From the NCBI GenBank assembly GCA_963833505.1, contig CAWHYG010000007.1, forward strand, positions 992,001 through 1,056,000: a stretch of 64,000 nucleotides of DNA. The letters are read 5' to 3'. This DNA comes from CAWHYG01 sp963833505. Lineage in GTDB: Bacteria; Eisenbacteria; RBG-16-71-46; CAIMUX01. The notes beneath the pieces were generated by a model. It was given only the letters and a program-made list of their open reading frames with translations. It searched no databases and was not told where the DNA came from. Shown here piece by piece: positions 1-8,466 of this stretch. How positions within the stretch are numbered: the first letter of the stretch is position 1; every line of letters starts with the position of its first letter. Made by a program: the position numbers and the translations under genes.

Positions 1-2
1 AC

Positions 3-542
3 GACTCGGGTTACTCGGAATGGGAGCCCGGCGCCTTCGCGTCCCCCGGTCTCGAGCAGGTCGCCCGCGAAGGAAATCCGGCGATCTTGCAGATGGAGGC
101 ACAATCGAGTCCAGACGTCCACTCCGTCGTGGTCGGGACCGGTCCGTACTTCACCTCCCAGACCATCTTCGTGACCGGCAATCCGGGAGATCTCTTCTCG
201 GTAGCGTGGATGCTCGGACGAACCAACGACCTCTTCAGCGGGCTCCACGACGTGAGCCTCCCGGCCAGCGGCAGCCTCGATCTCGATACCCAGGCCTGGG
301 ACTCCGGCACGGAGGTCAACACCGGACTGATCCAGGACATCCCCTTCTACGGCAATCACAACGTCGGGCCCAACGAGCACAACCCGATCGCCGCAATCTC
401 GACCTATACCATCTTCAATGATCCCGTCTACGGCGTGCTCACCTGGAACTTCCCGCCGACTGGACACGTGACGATCCAGGTTCTGGGGACGACACCCGTG
501 GCGACAAGCTCCTGGGGCCGGGTCAAGCAGTTGTACAGGTAG
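3..542 (+). CDS. Spondin-domain secreted protein, 3' part
   Basis: The reading frame is open from the window edge to the stop at 540-542, so the N-terminus (signal peptide and start) lies outside. About 179 residues are visible. The pattern is that of the bacterial spondin_N-domain family: an early 'ASPGLEQVAREGNP' stretch, a hydrophobic 'GDLFSVAWMLGRTNDLF' strand, 'LDTQAWDSGTEVN' with the conserved acidic metal-binding-like residues, and a C-terminal beta strand ending 'VTIQVL'. Such proteins are secreted or surface-exposed; their function in bacteria is poorly known. The gene ends 450 bp before msrP and is probably not part of that operon. Family assignment rests on remembered family patterns, not a search. 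Confidence 0.75.
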   Translation, partial: DSGYSEWEPGAFASPGLEQVAREGNPAILQMEAQSSPDVHSVVVGTGPYFTSQTIFVTGNPGDLFSVAWMLGRTNDLFSGLHDVSLPASGSLDLDTQAWDSGTEVNTGLIQDIPFYGNHNVGPNEHNPIAAISTYTIFNDPVYGVLTWNFPPTGHVTIQVLGTTPVATSSWGRVKQLYR

Positions 543-993
543 CGCGGGACCCGACGGCGGTTTCGGGGTTGTGCCCCGCCCCCGGAAGCCTCCGCCTGAG
601 CGCCCGGGACGACGGTCCGTTCTGCCGGGTGGAAATGAGTGACCTCCCTCGCCCCGGATTCCGGCCGGCGCCCCGGACGGCGTCCGGGGTCGAGGAGAGA
701 TCTTCACCGGGGCTGCTGACCTCCGGTGTTCGGGCCGGTATCCGCGGGCATCGGCGAGACGGCATACTGCAGGGAGTATGCCTGCATCTGCGGGCTACGC
801 GCGCCTTGTCCTGACGGGCATCTCCGGTGCCTCGCGACGGGCGATCACGAACAATGCGGGCCAGAATGCTCCGGGGCCGGCCGCCTTCGGACATTTCCGG
901 GCGCGGATCGGTCCCCGCGGGGTACGATGCCCCTGGGATGTGGTGGGACGAAGCCAGGGGAGATTTCCCAGGCGCACGAACTGAGGGCGAGCC
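543..993. other. Intergenic region holding a dispersed-repeat copy
   Basis: No convincing gene. Positions 763-860 match, in the opposite orientation, the inner half and one end of the MITE-like element at 51372-51559: the hairpin CATACT-GCAGGG-AGTATG (763-780) and the following stretch through 'GGGCATCTCCGGTGCCTCGC' are shared. The remaining bases show no RNA gene or clear promoter. A weak GA-rich Shine-Dalgarno stretch (gagggcgagcc) precedes msrP. Confidence 0.7.
763..860 (+). repeat. Degenerate copy of MITE-like element
   Basis: This stretch carries the same CATACT/AGTATG hairpin (763-780) as the element at 51458-51475 and then follows it almost base for base to about 860, where a worn version of the element's terminal inverted repeat can be read (gaacaatgcggg for gaatgatgcggg). 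The other terminal repeat is not recognisable, so this is a decayed or partial copy. Confidence 0.75.
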
Positions 994-1974
994 ATGAAGG
1001 AACCGGACAAGATACCTGCGAGCGAGATCACGCCCCTGAGCTTGTATATCAACCGCCGCACTTTCATGCGGGCAGGGATCCTGGGCGCCAGCGTCCTGGC
1101 CACCGGCGCGGTCTATCGGCGACTGAACCGGAGGCCCAACACGGCGGTGGTCACGCGGAAGATCGATGGTCTGGTGGCATCCCCCGCCCCCTCGGCGGGA
1201 GCTTCCGCCTTTCGCGTTTCCGACCAGACCACACCGCTCCGGGATATCACCAACTACAACAACTTCTATGAGTTCTCCACGAGCAAGGAGGGCGTCGCGG
1301 GGGCCGCAGCCGGATTCCAGACCGCCGGCTGGCAGGTGTCGGTCGGGGGACGCGTGGGAAAGCCGGGAGTCTTCGGCCTGGATGACGTGTTGAAGATCAG
1401 TCCACCGGAGGAGCGCGTCTACCGCATGCGCTGTGTCGAGGGCTGGTCGATGGTGATTCCCTGGGTCGGGTTCTCCCTTTCCAAGCTGCTCCAGCGCGTC
1501 GAACCGCTCAGCGACGCGAAGTACGTCGCCTTCGAGACGCTGCTGGACCCCAAGCGTATGCCGGGCCAGAAGACCAGCGTCCTCGACTGGCCTTATGTCG
1601 AGGGACTGAGAATGGACGAAGCGATGCACCCGCTCACGCTGCTGGCCAGCGGGCTCTACGGCCGGGCCCTGCCGCCTCAGGACGGCGCCCCCATTCGGCT
1701 GGTGGTTCCCTGGAAATACGGGTTCAAGGGCATCAAGTCCATCGTCAGGATCACCCTGGTCGCGACGATGCCGCCCACCACGTGGAGCCGGTACGCCCCC
1801 GACGAATACGGCTTCTACGCCAACGTCAATCCCCAGGTGGACCATCCGCGTTGGAGCCAGGCCACCGAGCAGCGCATCGGTGAATCGGGCAGACGGCCGA
1901 CCTTGATGTTCAACGGCTACGCGGATCGGGTCGCGGAGCTGTACACCGGCATGGACTTGCGCGTCCATCACTGA
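994..1974 (+). CDS. msrP: MsrP-type methionine sulfoxide reductase, molybdopterin subunit
   Basis: This is a periplasmic molybdopterin oxidoreductase of the MsrP (YedY) family, which reduces methionine sulfoxide in oxidised envelope proteins. The 326-residue length fits the family. Residues 20-40 form a Tat signal (NRRTFMRAG followed by a hydrophobic stretch), consistent with export of a folded cofactor enzyme. Cys147 in 'YRMRCVEGW' is the expected molybdenum ligand, and the C-terminal part (PIRLVVPWKYGFKGIKSI) is typical of the sulfite-oxidase fold. The ATG follows a modest GA-rich ribosome site. The membrane partner msrQ begins 10 bp downstream, so the two are surely cotranscribed. Confidence 0.93.
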   Translation: MKEPDKIPASEITPLSLYINRRTFMRAGILGASVLATGAVYRRLNRRPNTAVVTRKIDGLVASPAPSAGASAFRVSDQTTPLRDITNYNNFYEFSTSKEGVAGAAAGFQTAGWQVSVGGRVGKPGVFGLDDVLKISPPEERVYRMRCVEGWSMVIPWVGFSLSKLLQRVEPLSDAKYVAFETLLDPKRMPGQKTSVLDWPYVEGLRMDEAMHPLTLLASGLYGRALPPQDGAPIRLVVPWKYGFKGIKSIVRITLVATMPPTTWSRYAPDEYGFYANVNPQVDHPRWSQATEQRIGESGRRPTLMFNGYADRVAELYTGMDLRVHH

Positions 1975-1984
1975 GCCGACCGCC

Positions 1985-3694
1985 ATGAGGGATATCCGGT
2001 TCGCAAAAGCCGTGGTGTTCTTCAACGGAGCCGTGCCCCTGGCGTTGCTGCTCTGGGATGCGTCCCGGCATGATCTGGGGGCGAATCCGGTCAACCATGC
2101 GATCCGCACCACCGGCATGCTCACGCTCGTGTTCATATCCCTGTCGCTGCTGGTGACCCCGGTTCGGAGAGTCACCGGCTGGAACTGGCTGATCTTTTCC
2201 CGTCGTACCCTGGGGCTCTACGCCTTCTTCTACGGCTGCGCGCACTTTCTGCTCTTCTATGGTCTCGACCGGTCCTTCAGTCTTTCCAGCACCTTCTCCG
2301 AGATGGTCAAGCGCAAGTACCTTTTCGTCGGGGCCACCGGCCTGCTGCTCATGGTCCCGTTGGCCGTGACCTCCACGAATGCCATGATCAAGCGCCTCGG
2401 AAGCGCCCGGTGGCGGGCGCTGCACCGGCTGGTCTATATCACCGCGATCGCCGGAGTGATCCACTACTACCTGCTGGTGAAGGCTGACAAGCGCCAACCG
2501 TTGGCATTCGCGGCGGTGCTGGCTGTCCTTCTCGGATTCCGTGTGATCGTGCACCGGCGCCGCCCGAAAGCGCCGCAGATCGCCGGGGTGGCCAGATCGA
2601 AGATGTGGTCCGGTTCGTTGCGCGTGGAGAGCATTGTCGAGGAAACGCCCGATGTCCGGACGTTTCGCCTCGTTTCGCCCGGCGGCGGCAGCCTTCCGTT
2701 CGACTATCTTCCGGGGCAGTACCTCGTACTCTCGCTTTTGATCGGGGGCAAACGGGTCACTCGCACCTATACCATCGCCTCGTCTCCCACGCGCCCCGCC
2801 TGTTGCGAACTCACCATCAAGCGTGAGGAACGGGGGCTCGCGTCCCGCCACCTTCACGACACCATCCACGAGGGCGACCTGCTCCAGGTGTCCGCGCCCG
2901 CCGGGCGGTTTGTCTTCGACGGCTCCGGATCCGCGAGTGTTGTCCTGATTGCCGGAGGCGTGGGCATTACTCCGCTGATGGCCATCCTGCGCTACCTGAC
3001 CGACCGGAGTTGGCCGGGCGACATCCATTTCTTCTACAGCGCCAGAACTCCGGAAGACATAATCTTCCGCCGCGAGCTCGAGGATCTGCAAAGGCGGGTC
3101 CGGAATCTGCACCTCGTGGTGACACTCACGCGGGTCAACGGAGCCGGGTGGTCCGGGCGGAAGGGAAGGATCTCAAGCGATCTTCTGGCGCAATCCGTGC
3201 CCAGCCTCGCCCGGCAGCCGGTCTACATCTGCGGGCCTACCTCCATGATGGAGCCGACGACTCGGATTCTCCAAGAACTGGGGGTTCCGAGCGCACGAAT
3301 CAGGTCCGAAGCGTTCCTCGCCGCGAAAGGGAGCGGCGGCGCCCGTCCGGTATCCGGCGCTGAGGTGGGCCCGATTGTCTCCATCGCGACGGCGGACGCC
3401 GATTCCTCGGGCCTACCTGGACTCGTGTCGGGACCTCCGGCGCTGACTTTCGCCCTTTCCGCCAAGAGGACGCTCCTCTCCTCCGGAAAGACGCTCCTGG
3501 AACTGGCCGAACAAGCAGGTCTGGACATCGACTATGAGTGCCGCTCCGGCATCTGTGGCCGATGCAAGACCAGGCTGCTGGCCGGTTGGGTCACCATGGA
3601 GGTTCAGGATGCGCTGGACGAGGCGGACAGGGCGAATCACTACATCTTGTTGTGTCAGGCCAGGTCCACCGACCACGTCACGATTGAGGCGTGA
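1985..3694 (+). CDS. msrQ: MsrQ haem membrane subunit fused to flavin reductase and 2Fe-2S ferredoxin
   Basis: The 569-residue protein joins three modules. Residues 1-195 are MsrQ-like (ferric-reductase-like membrane domain) with several transmembrane helices and haem-ligand histidines H87, H147 and H160. Residues 205-415 are a ferredoxin-NADP reductase module: R260-T-Y-T for FAD, 'GGVGITPLMAIL' for the pyridine nucleotide, and 'YICGPTSMM' near its end. Residues 455-569 are a plant-type 2Fe-2S ferredoxin with C519-x4-C524-x2-C527 and C557. Standard MsrQ is about 200 residues and draws electrons from quinone or a separate flavin reductase; here the cytoplasmic electron source is built in, so NAD(P)H to flavin to 2Fe-2S or haem to MsrP is the inferred path. 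It follows msrP by 10 bp. No broken motif is seen. Confidence 0.92.
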   Translation: MRDIRFAKAVVFFNGAVPLALLLWDASRHDLGANPVNHAIRTTGMLTLVFISLSLLVTPVRRVTGWNWLIFSRRTLGLYAFFYGCAHFLLFYGLDRSFSLSSTFSEMVKRKYLFVGATGLLLMVPLAVTSTNAMIKRLGSARWRALHRLVYITAIAGVIHYYLLVKADKRQPLAFAAVLAVLLGFRVIVHRRRPKAPQIAGVARSKMWSGSLRVESIVEETPDVRTFRLVSPGGGSLPFDYLPGQYLVLSLLIGGKRVTRTYTIASSPTRPACCELTIKREERGLASRHLHDTIHEGDLLQVSAPAGRFVFDGSGSASVVLIAGGVGITPLMAILRYLTDRSWPGDIHFFYSARTPEDIIFRRELEDLQRRVRNLHLVVTLTRVNGAGWSGRKGRISSDLLAQSVPSLARQPVYICGPTSMMEPTTRILQELGVPSARIRSEAFLAAKGSGGARPVSGAEVGPIVSIATADADSSGLPGLVSGPPALTFALSAKRTLLSSGKTLLELAEQAGLDIDYECRSGICGRCKTRLLAGWVTMEVQDALDEADRANHYILLCQARSTDHVTIEA

Positions 3695-3761
3695 AAGCTC
3701 CGCCCCCGAAGGAAGGTCGCCCGACAAGCAGTATCGCCGCACGGCGGTTGGGCGGTCCCGC

Positions 3762-4069
3762 GTCAGTCCAGGGATCGTTGACCTCGTCCTGCGCATGGCT
3801 CGGGGGAATCCGATCTGGGACTACGATCGGATCCTGGTCGCCAGGAACCTGACCGACTCGCACGACGGATTCCTCGCCGGGACCCGGTACCTCCTGATGG
3901 ATCGCGTCGCGAACTTCTCCGACGCGTTCCGGTCCATTCTCAAGGACGCGGGCGTCCAATCGGTCCGGCTGCCGGCGCGGTCGCCGAATCTGAACGCACA
4001 CCTCGAACGATTCATGAGGAGCCTGAAGGCGGAGTGCCTCGATCGCATGATCTTCTTCGGGGACGCGGC
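3762..4069 (+). pseudogene. Transposase (integrase core, rve type) remnant
   Basis: The frame reads 'VLRMARGNPIWDYDRI', jumps to 'DSHDGFLAGTRYLLMDR' and then 'SVRLPARSPNLNAHLERF' and 'KAECLDRMIFFGDAA'. These are recognisable blocks of an IS integrase-core transposase (DDE, rve domain). The catalytic-core segment between the first and second blocks is deleted, and the protein breaks off at 4069. No terminal inverted repeats were found. It is a dead insertion-sequence fragment sitting just after msrQ. Confidence 0.8.
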
Positions 4070-4165
4070 GAGGATCGCGGCGACCTCGGCAAGCCGCTGC
4101 TCCGCCGTCGTCTGCTCGGGGTCGTCGAGGAACAGCTCCATGCGCCCTCCGGTGCTTCCCGGCAC
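4067..4165 (-). pseudogene. Truncated small ORF often found beside IS remnants
   Basis: On the minus strand from an ATG at 4165 or 4141 the sequence reads 'MELFLDDPEQTTAEQRLAEV', the recognisable start of a short uncharacterised protein seen repeatedly next to transposases in metagenomic genomes. It stops matching exactly where the plus-strand transposase fragment ends (4067-4069), so two broken genes meet head-on at a rearrangement junction. No function can be given. Confidence 0.5.
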
Positions 4166-4356
4166 GGAGGGCTTGCGACTCTTGGGATTGCGTCCCGGCG
4201 GGTGGGCACGAAAGATGGCGCCATGGACCCCTTCCGGGGCAACCCACGCCGCCTTCCTCTTCGAGGCCGGGACGGTGTCTGGTCAAGATCTTCTCGCGGT
4301 GCGTTGATCGCGATGAGTCAGTTTATACTACAGATCCTCGTCGGTGTCAATCCAGG

Positions 4357-5688
4357 TTAGGTGATCTCAGGGCTCTCGGCCAGACGCTCGCGAAGCGCCG
4401 TGAGCCAGCGGTGGAGTGCAGAGTCGGGCCCCACGCCAACGGCCTGGGCGAGCGACTCGGCCTCAACGAGTGTGGCGCTGGCGGCCGTAAGCTCGCCCGC
4501 GAGGCGTTCAAACTCGCCGCGGTAGCAGAGCAGCCAGGCAAGGTTCATTCCCCCGCCCACCTCATGTAGCAGGGCCTCACCCTGCGAGAACGCCAGGCGG
4601 GCCGACTCGAAGCGCCTCTCGCTGGCATCGAGGGCCCCGAGGTAGCTGAGCACCGCGCCTTCGGACTGCCGATCGCCGACCTCCCAGTCGATGGCGAGAG
4701 CCTCTTCATAGAAGCAGCGGGCGTCCTCTAGCTGACCCTGCTCCATGGCGAGGTAGCCCAGATTGCCGAGGACAAAGCCCTGGGCGCGACGATCGCCCAC
4801 TTCTCGATGTCGGGCAAGGGCTTCCTCCTCAAGGCGGCGCGCGTCGTCCACCCGGCCCTGCTCCCAGAACATGACTCCCATGTTGTAAAGGATGGTGCCC
4901 TCGGTGCGGCGGCCGCCGACCTCCCGCTGAATAGCAAGGGCCTCCTCATAAAGACGGCCTGCGTCGTCCATCCGGCCCTCATTACCGTACAACGCACCCA
5001 GGTTGCAGAGGGCCCTACCCAGGGCAACGCGATCGCCAACCTCCCGGTCGATGGCGAGAGCCTCCTCGTAGAAGCGACGCGCGTCATCCACCTGACCCTG
5101 ATCAACGCTCAAGTTGCCCAGCCTAGCGAGGACTCCGCCTTCAGATCGCCGGTCGCCGATTGCCCGGTACGTGGCAAGAGCCTCCTCGCAGCAGCGTCGC
5201 GCGTCCTCCATCCGGCCCTGGATCCCGTGGAACGCACCCAAGTCGTCCAGGACGTAGACCTCTCCGTGTCGGTCGCCGATTTCCCGCTGCAGGGCAAGCG
5301 CCTTCTCGTAGAGGGCTCGCGCCTCTTCCATTTGGCCCAGATCAGCCTCCACCTCTCCCAGCCGGCGAAGAACGCCGGCCTCTCCCCGTCGGTTGCCGAG
5401 ATCCTTATAGATGGCAAGGGCGCTCTTGAAACAACCGCCCGCGTCCTCCAGCTGTCCGGCATAATACAGCGCGGTCGCTAGACAGCCCGTGGCCCGCGCG
5501 CGAGCAACGGGCTCGAGTGACGGAATCGACAGGGTCGCCTGACCCAATCCTACGGCGGCAACAAGCGGACCACGCAGCGCAAGGACCGCCCACGCGGCAG
5601 CCAGCGCAGACGTCGCAACCTCGCCGTCCCCTCGTCCCACCGCCCGCCAGCACGCGGATACCAGGTTGTCCAATTCCACCCCAAGCAT
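4357..5688 (-). CDS. TPR protein, probably the detached C-terminal part of a kinase-STAND-TPR regulator
   Basis: The 443 residues contain about eight consecutive tetratricopeptide repeats of 40 residues (pattern 'GDRRxExxVLxNLGxLxxxQGxxDDARRxxEEALA'). There is no signal peptide or transmembrane segment. The N-terminal stretch (LDNLVSACWRAVGRGD) resembles the entry to the TPR region in kinase-STAND-TPR regulators rather than a natural protein start. In the same frame, codons upstream of the ATG stay sensible (reading DAIDTLNRQGGVARRE), overlapping the end of the kinase gene in another frame. The most likely history is one long gene with an internal deletion that shifted the frame near 5740. 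Whether the fragment is translated alone is unknown. Confidence 0.75.
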   Translation of the reverse strand: MLGVELDNLVSACWRAVGRGDGEVATSALAAAWAVLALRGPLVAAVGLGQATLSIPSLEPVARARATGCLATALYYAGQLEDAGGCFKSALAIYKDLGNRRGEAGVLRRLGEVEADLGQMEEARALYEKALALQREIGDRHGEVYVLDDLGAFHGIQGRMEDARRCCEEALATYRAIGDRRSEGGVLARLGNLSVDQGQVDDARRFYEEALAIDREVGDRVALGRALCNLGALYGNEGRMDDAGRLYEEALAIQREVGGRRTEGTILYNMGVMFWEQGRVDDARRLEEEALARHREVGDRRAQGFVLGNLGYLAMEQGQLEDARCFYEEALAIDWEVGDRQSEGAVLSYLGALDASERRFESARLAFSQGEALLHEVGGGMNLAWLLCYRGEFERLAGELTAASATLVEAESLAQAVGVGPDSALHRWLTALRERLAESPEIT

Positions 5689-5717
5689 CTCTCGCCTGGC
5701 TACACCTCCCTGCCGAT

Positions 5718-7403
5718 TCAGCGTGTCAATCGCGTCGTCTCACCGGTCAGCTCGAAGTCGGAACGTTGTGCCTGCGCGCGTCGAGCGAACAGCTCGGCCC
5801 CCTCCGTCTCCGGATCCAGAGGATCGAGGTCAAACGTCGTCTCGCCCTCGAGCTGCAGCTTCTGGCGGCTAGTGACCAGAAATGAGGTCTCCCGTGCTCG
5901 TGCTACCCACCGGCCGAGGGTGGCTTCTGCGTGCTCCGACACCTGCTCGAAGTTGTCGAGGATGAGCAAGGCCCGTCCACGCCCCGCGATGGCATGCCCG
6001 AGCTGCTGGGTCGGATCGCCCTTGCCCAGCGGAACGTCGAGGCTGGTCGCCACGACGTGGACGATGCCGTCGAGAGACCTCGCCTCGCTCAGGTCGCAAA
6101 ACCAGACCCCGCCCGGCCAGCGGTCAAGCGAGTTCCAGCCATAACGCCGTGCCAGACGGGTCTTGCCGGTTCCGCCCGCACCCAGAACGGTAAGGAGCGT
6201 CGGGCCGCTCTCCAGGCGCCGGGCCAGTTGGTCCAACTCGCTGTTGCGGCCTACGAAGGCGTCCCGCTCGGCCGGGAGGGAGTGGCGTACGACCGCAGCG
6301 GCATCGGGTCTGCCCTCCAGCGCATCAACAACGTCCCTCGCTCGCGGGAAACGCCGTTCCGGCTCTTTCGCGAGCAAGCGGAGAATGGCCTCCTCCCAGG
6401 TCTGTTCCACTTCGGCCAAAGAACTTGGCCGCGGCGGATCCTGCGTCAACTTCGCCTGCGCGGTCTCTATCGGAGTTAGGCCGTGAAACGGCACCATGCC
6501 CGTGGCCATCTCGAAGAGCACGACGCCCAGCGAATAGAGATCGGCGGCGGGACCAACGCGGCCACCGCAGACCTGCTCCGGAGCCATATAGACGAGCGTG
6601 CCTACGAGGGAGGGTGATACCGACTCTGTGTGCATCTTCCCGGACCCCGCCGGACCGAGATCCACCACGGTTTCGGTCGAGTCGAACGCACTGTGCATGG
6701 GACCCAACGGCCCACTCCCGGCCGGGCCCGATCCAGTCGCGCCTCGTCCGCTCGTCTGCTCCATCGACTCGTTCTCCGCCATCGTGGGGATTTGCATTGC
6801 CCGGGCCAGCCCGAAATCGGTGATCACCACTCGCTCGCCGGAAGCCGAGGGGACGATCATCACGTTTGAACTCTTGAAGTCACGGTGCACGATGCCCGCG
6901 TGATGAGCGCCATCGAGCGCCTCCGCCAACTGACGCACGATTGGCAGGCCATCCTCGCCCGAGATCCGCCCGCGAGAGCGGATGCGCGAAGCGAGCGTCT
7001 CGCCCGGCAAGAACTCCATGGTCAAGAACAACACGTCACGTGTCTCGTCACGATGGCGGCCGAGGTCGAACATCCGACAGACATTCGGGTGCGCCACAGA
7101 CCGCGCGAGCAAGATCTCCTGCTTGAAGCGGCGCAGCGACTGAGGATCCGAAGCAACCTCGGAGCGGATGGTCTTCAGAGCGATCGAGACTCCAAGCTCG
7201 GTGTCGCGGGCCCGGTACACCTCGCCCATGCCTCCACGCCCCACGAACGACTCGACGAGGTAGCGATCTGCAAGGAGCTGACCGGGACAAAGGCTCGTAG
7301 ATGAATCAAGCCTTGATTCCACATCGGGAGAAGCGGGGACCGCGCCCGTTTCCGATGTGGTCCGCCTATCATTCTCGTTGGAATGATCATGCGACCGAAT
7401 CAT
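5718..7403 (-). CDS. Ser/Thr kinase with truncated STAND-type ATPase domain
   Basis: Residues 50-345 are a Hanks-type kinase: GRGGMGEVY loop (55-63), lysine K77, HRD at 173-175 with K177 and N180, DFG at 196-198, and 'YMAPEQ' in the activation segment. About 60 low-complexity residues (roughly 201-262, Gly/Ser/Pro rich) are inserted between DFG and the APE region. Residues 380-555 form a STAND/NB-ARC-like NTPase with Walker A GAGGTGKT (408-415) and Walker B 'LLILDNFEQ'. The protein stops abruptly at residue 561, before the winged-helix part normal for this family, and the missing TPR sensor lies 29 bp downstream in another frame. Catalytic kinase residues are intact, so the kinase may still function without its sensor. 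Confidence 0.85.
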   Translation of the reverse strand: MIRSHDHSNENDRRTTSETGAVPASPDVESRLDSSTSLCPGQLLADRYLVESFVGRGGMGEVYRARDTELGVSIALKTIRSEVASDPQSLRRFKQEILLARSVAHPNVCRMFDLGRHRDETRDVLFLTMEFLPGETLASRIRSRGRISGEDGLPIVRQLAEALDGAHHAGIVHRDFKSSNVMIVPSASGERVVITDFGLARAMQIPTMAENESMEQTSGRGATGSGPAGSGPLGPMHSAFDSTETVVDLGPAGSGKMHTESVSPSLVGTLVYMAPEQVCGGRVGPAADLYSLGVVLFEMATGMVPFHGLTPIETAQAKLTQDPPRPSSLAEVEQTWEEAILRLLAKEPERRFPRARDVVDALEGRPDAAAVVRHSLPAERDAFVGRNSELDQLARRLESGPTLLTVLGAGGTGKTRLARRYGWNSLDRWPGGVWFCDLSEARSLDGIVHVVATSLDVPLGKGDPTQQLGHAIAGRGRALLILDNFEQVSEHAEATLGRWVARARETSFLVTSRQKLQLEGETTFDLDPLDPETEGAELFARRAQAQRSDFELTGETTRLTR

Positions 7404-7906
7404 GGCGAGACCATTATGATCCGCGGGCCAGCCCGGTCAACAGCGCGTCTCGAGAACCTCGTCCCGCTTGACCGATGGCAGTCACGCCGACAGGTGGTGG
7501 TTCGCAAACCGTGCGCTCCGGTCTCCCATTCCCCACCAGCTCGTTCACCAGATCGTCCGAGAGCGAGAGAGTTCCGGGGTCTGGCGGTCGAATGCGGCAG
7601 GTTCGAAACGGTGATCGTGCGCGCCGGTCCGGAAACACCGTCTTATCCCAATCCGGTCCGAAACGGCCGAATCCTATAACCCATTAGAATCAAAGATATT
7701 GCGGGAACGAAATTGTGCGCCGAAGCCTCCTGTCGGCCCTCGACACCCATCTCGTCCCTTTCCAGCCATAGCGGCACGGACCCGGATCACGTTCTCTATC
7801 GGCTAGTTATTCCAGAATAGAGGACATTGGCACCGCCGTTGCGTCCACGCAGCAGCTGTCCATCCGCTGAGGTCCTCCGGACTCCGGATCCAACAAGGAG
7901 AAGAAG
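7404..7906. other. Intergenic region with decayed direct repeat
   Basis: About 500 bp between the divergent kinase and lipoprotein genes. It holds the first copy (7516-7620) of a repeat whose second copy lies at 9367-9480. The stretch 7676-7700 is locally AT-rich (cctataacccattagaatcaaagatattg) and could carry promoter elements for either gene, but no clear -35/-10 pair is assigned. No RNA gene recognised. Confidence 0.55.
7516..7620 (+). repeat. Direct repeat, copy 1 (about 105 bp)
   Basis: Aligns with 9367-9480 with scattered substitutions and small indels. Shared blocks include 'accagctcgttca', 'gagagttccgggg' and 'ggttcgaaacggtgatcgt'. The two copies flank the lipoprotein and membrane-protein genes in direct orientation. 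Confidence 0.75.
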
Positions 7907-8452
7907 ATGATGTCTCGCCGCACGCTCACTTCCCTCGCGCTCGTCGCCATCGCCTGCACCTGGATTCTCTCCGGCTGTGGCCGGGATCGCGTGGTCGGTC
8001 CGCAATCTGCGCCCTCGAACGGCGTCGCCTCCAACTCGATCCAGTTTCTGAGACAGCCGACCGGGCCGGAGCCCATGTCCTGGGGAGGGCACCAGAAATC
8101 GGCTTCGGTGTTCATCCGGTCGCGTGATGGCGGACAGGTCCAGTGCGGCCGTTACACGCTCACCTTTCCGCCGGGAGCGCTCCCCCAGGACACGACCATC
8201 ACCATCCAGGACGCCGGGGACGGCTATCTCCATTGCGTCCTGAAACCGCACGGCATCCAGTTCCTCGTTCCCGTCCAGCTCCAGATGAACCTGGATGGCA
8301 TCAACGTCAGCCCCTACACCGACTGGACGATCTTCTGGCACAACGACGCGAACGGCAAGTGGGAAGATCAGCACGCGGTGTTCACTTCCAGCAGCCTGAC
8401 CGCGAGCCTCCACCACTTCTCCGACTACCAGGGCGGCCGGGCCGGCTGGTAG
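7907..8452 (+). CDS. Lipoprotein with ZU5-like beta domain
   Basis: 181 residues. The N-terminus is a lipoprotein signal peptide with the lipobox cysteine in 'ILSGCGRDR' (about residue 24). The mature part contains 'CGRYTLTFPPGALPQDTTIT', the signature of a ZU5-like domain commonly repeated in secreted proteins of these lineages, followed by a beta-rich region ending 'TASLHHFSDY'. A good ribosome site (aaggagaagaag) precedes two in-frame ATGs at 7907 and 7910; either may start. It is probably an outer-surface or periplasmic lipoprotein of unknown role. The next gene begins 14 bp downstream. Confidence 0.82.
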   Translation: MMSRRTLTSLALVAIACTWILSGCGRDRVVGPQSAPSNGVASNSIQFLRQPTGPEPMSWGGHQKSASVFIRSRDGGQVQCGRYTLTFPPGALPQDTTITIQDAGDGYLHCVLKPHGIQFLVPVQLQMNLDGINVSPYTDWTIFWHNDANGKWEDQHAVFTSSSLTASLHHFSDYQGGRAGW

Positions 8453-8466
8453 GCGCAAGAACGGAC

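Noticed and set aside
523..2175. Minus-strand gene opposite msrP
   Set aside because: Arg/Pro/Gly-rich shadow frame without a ribosome site, lying across the well-supported msrP gene.
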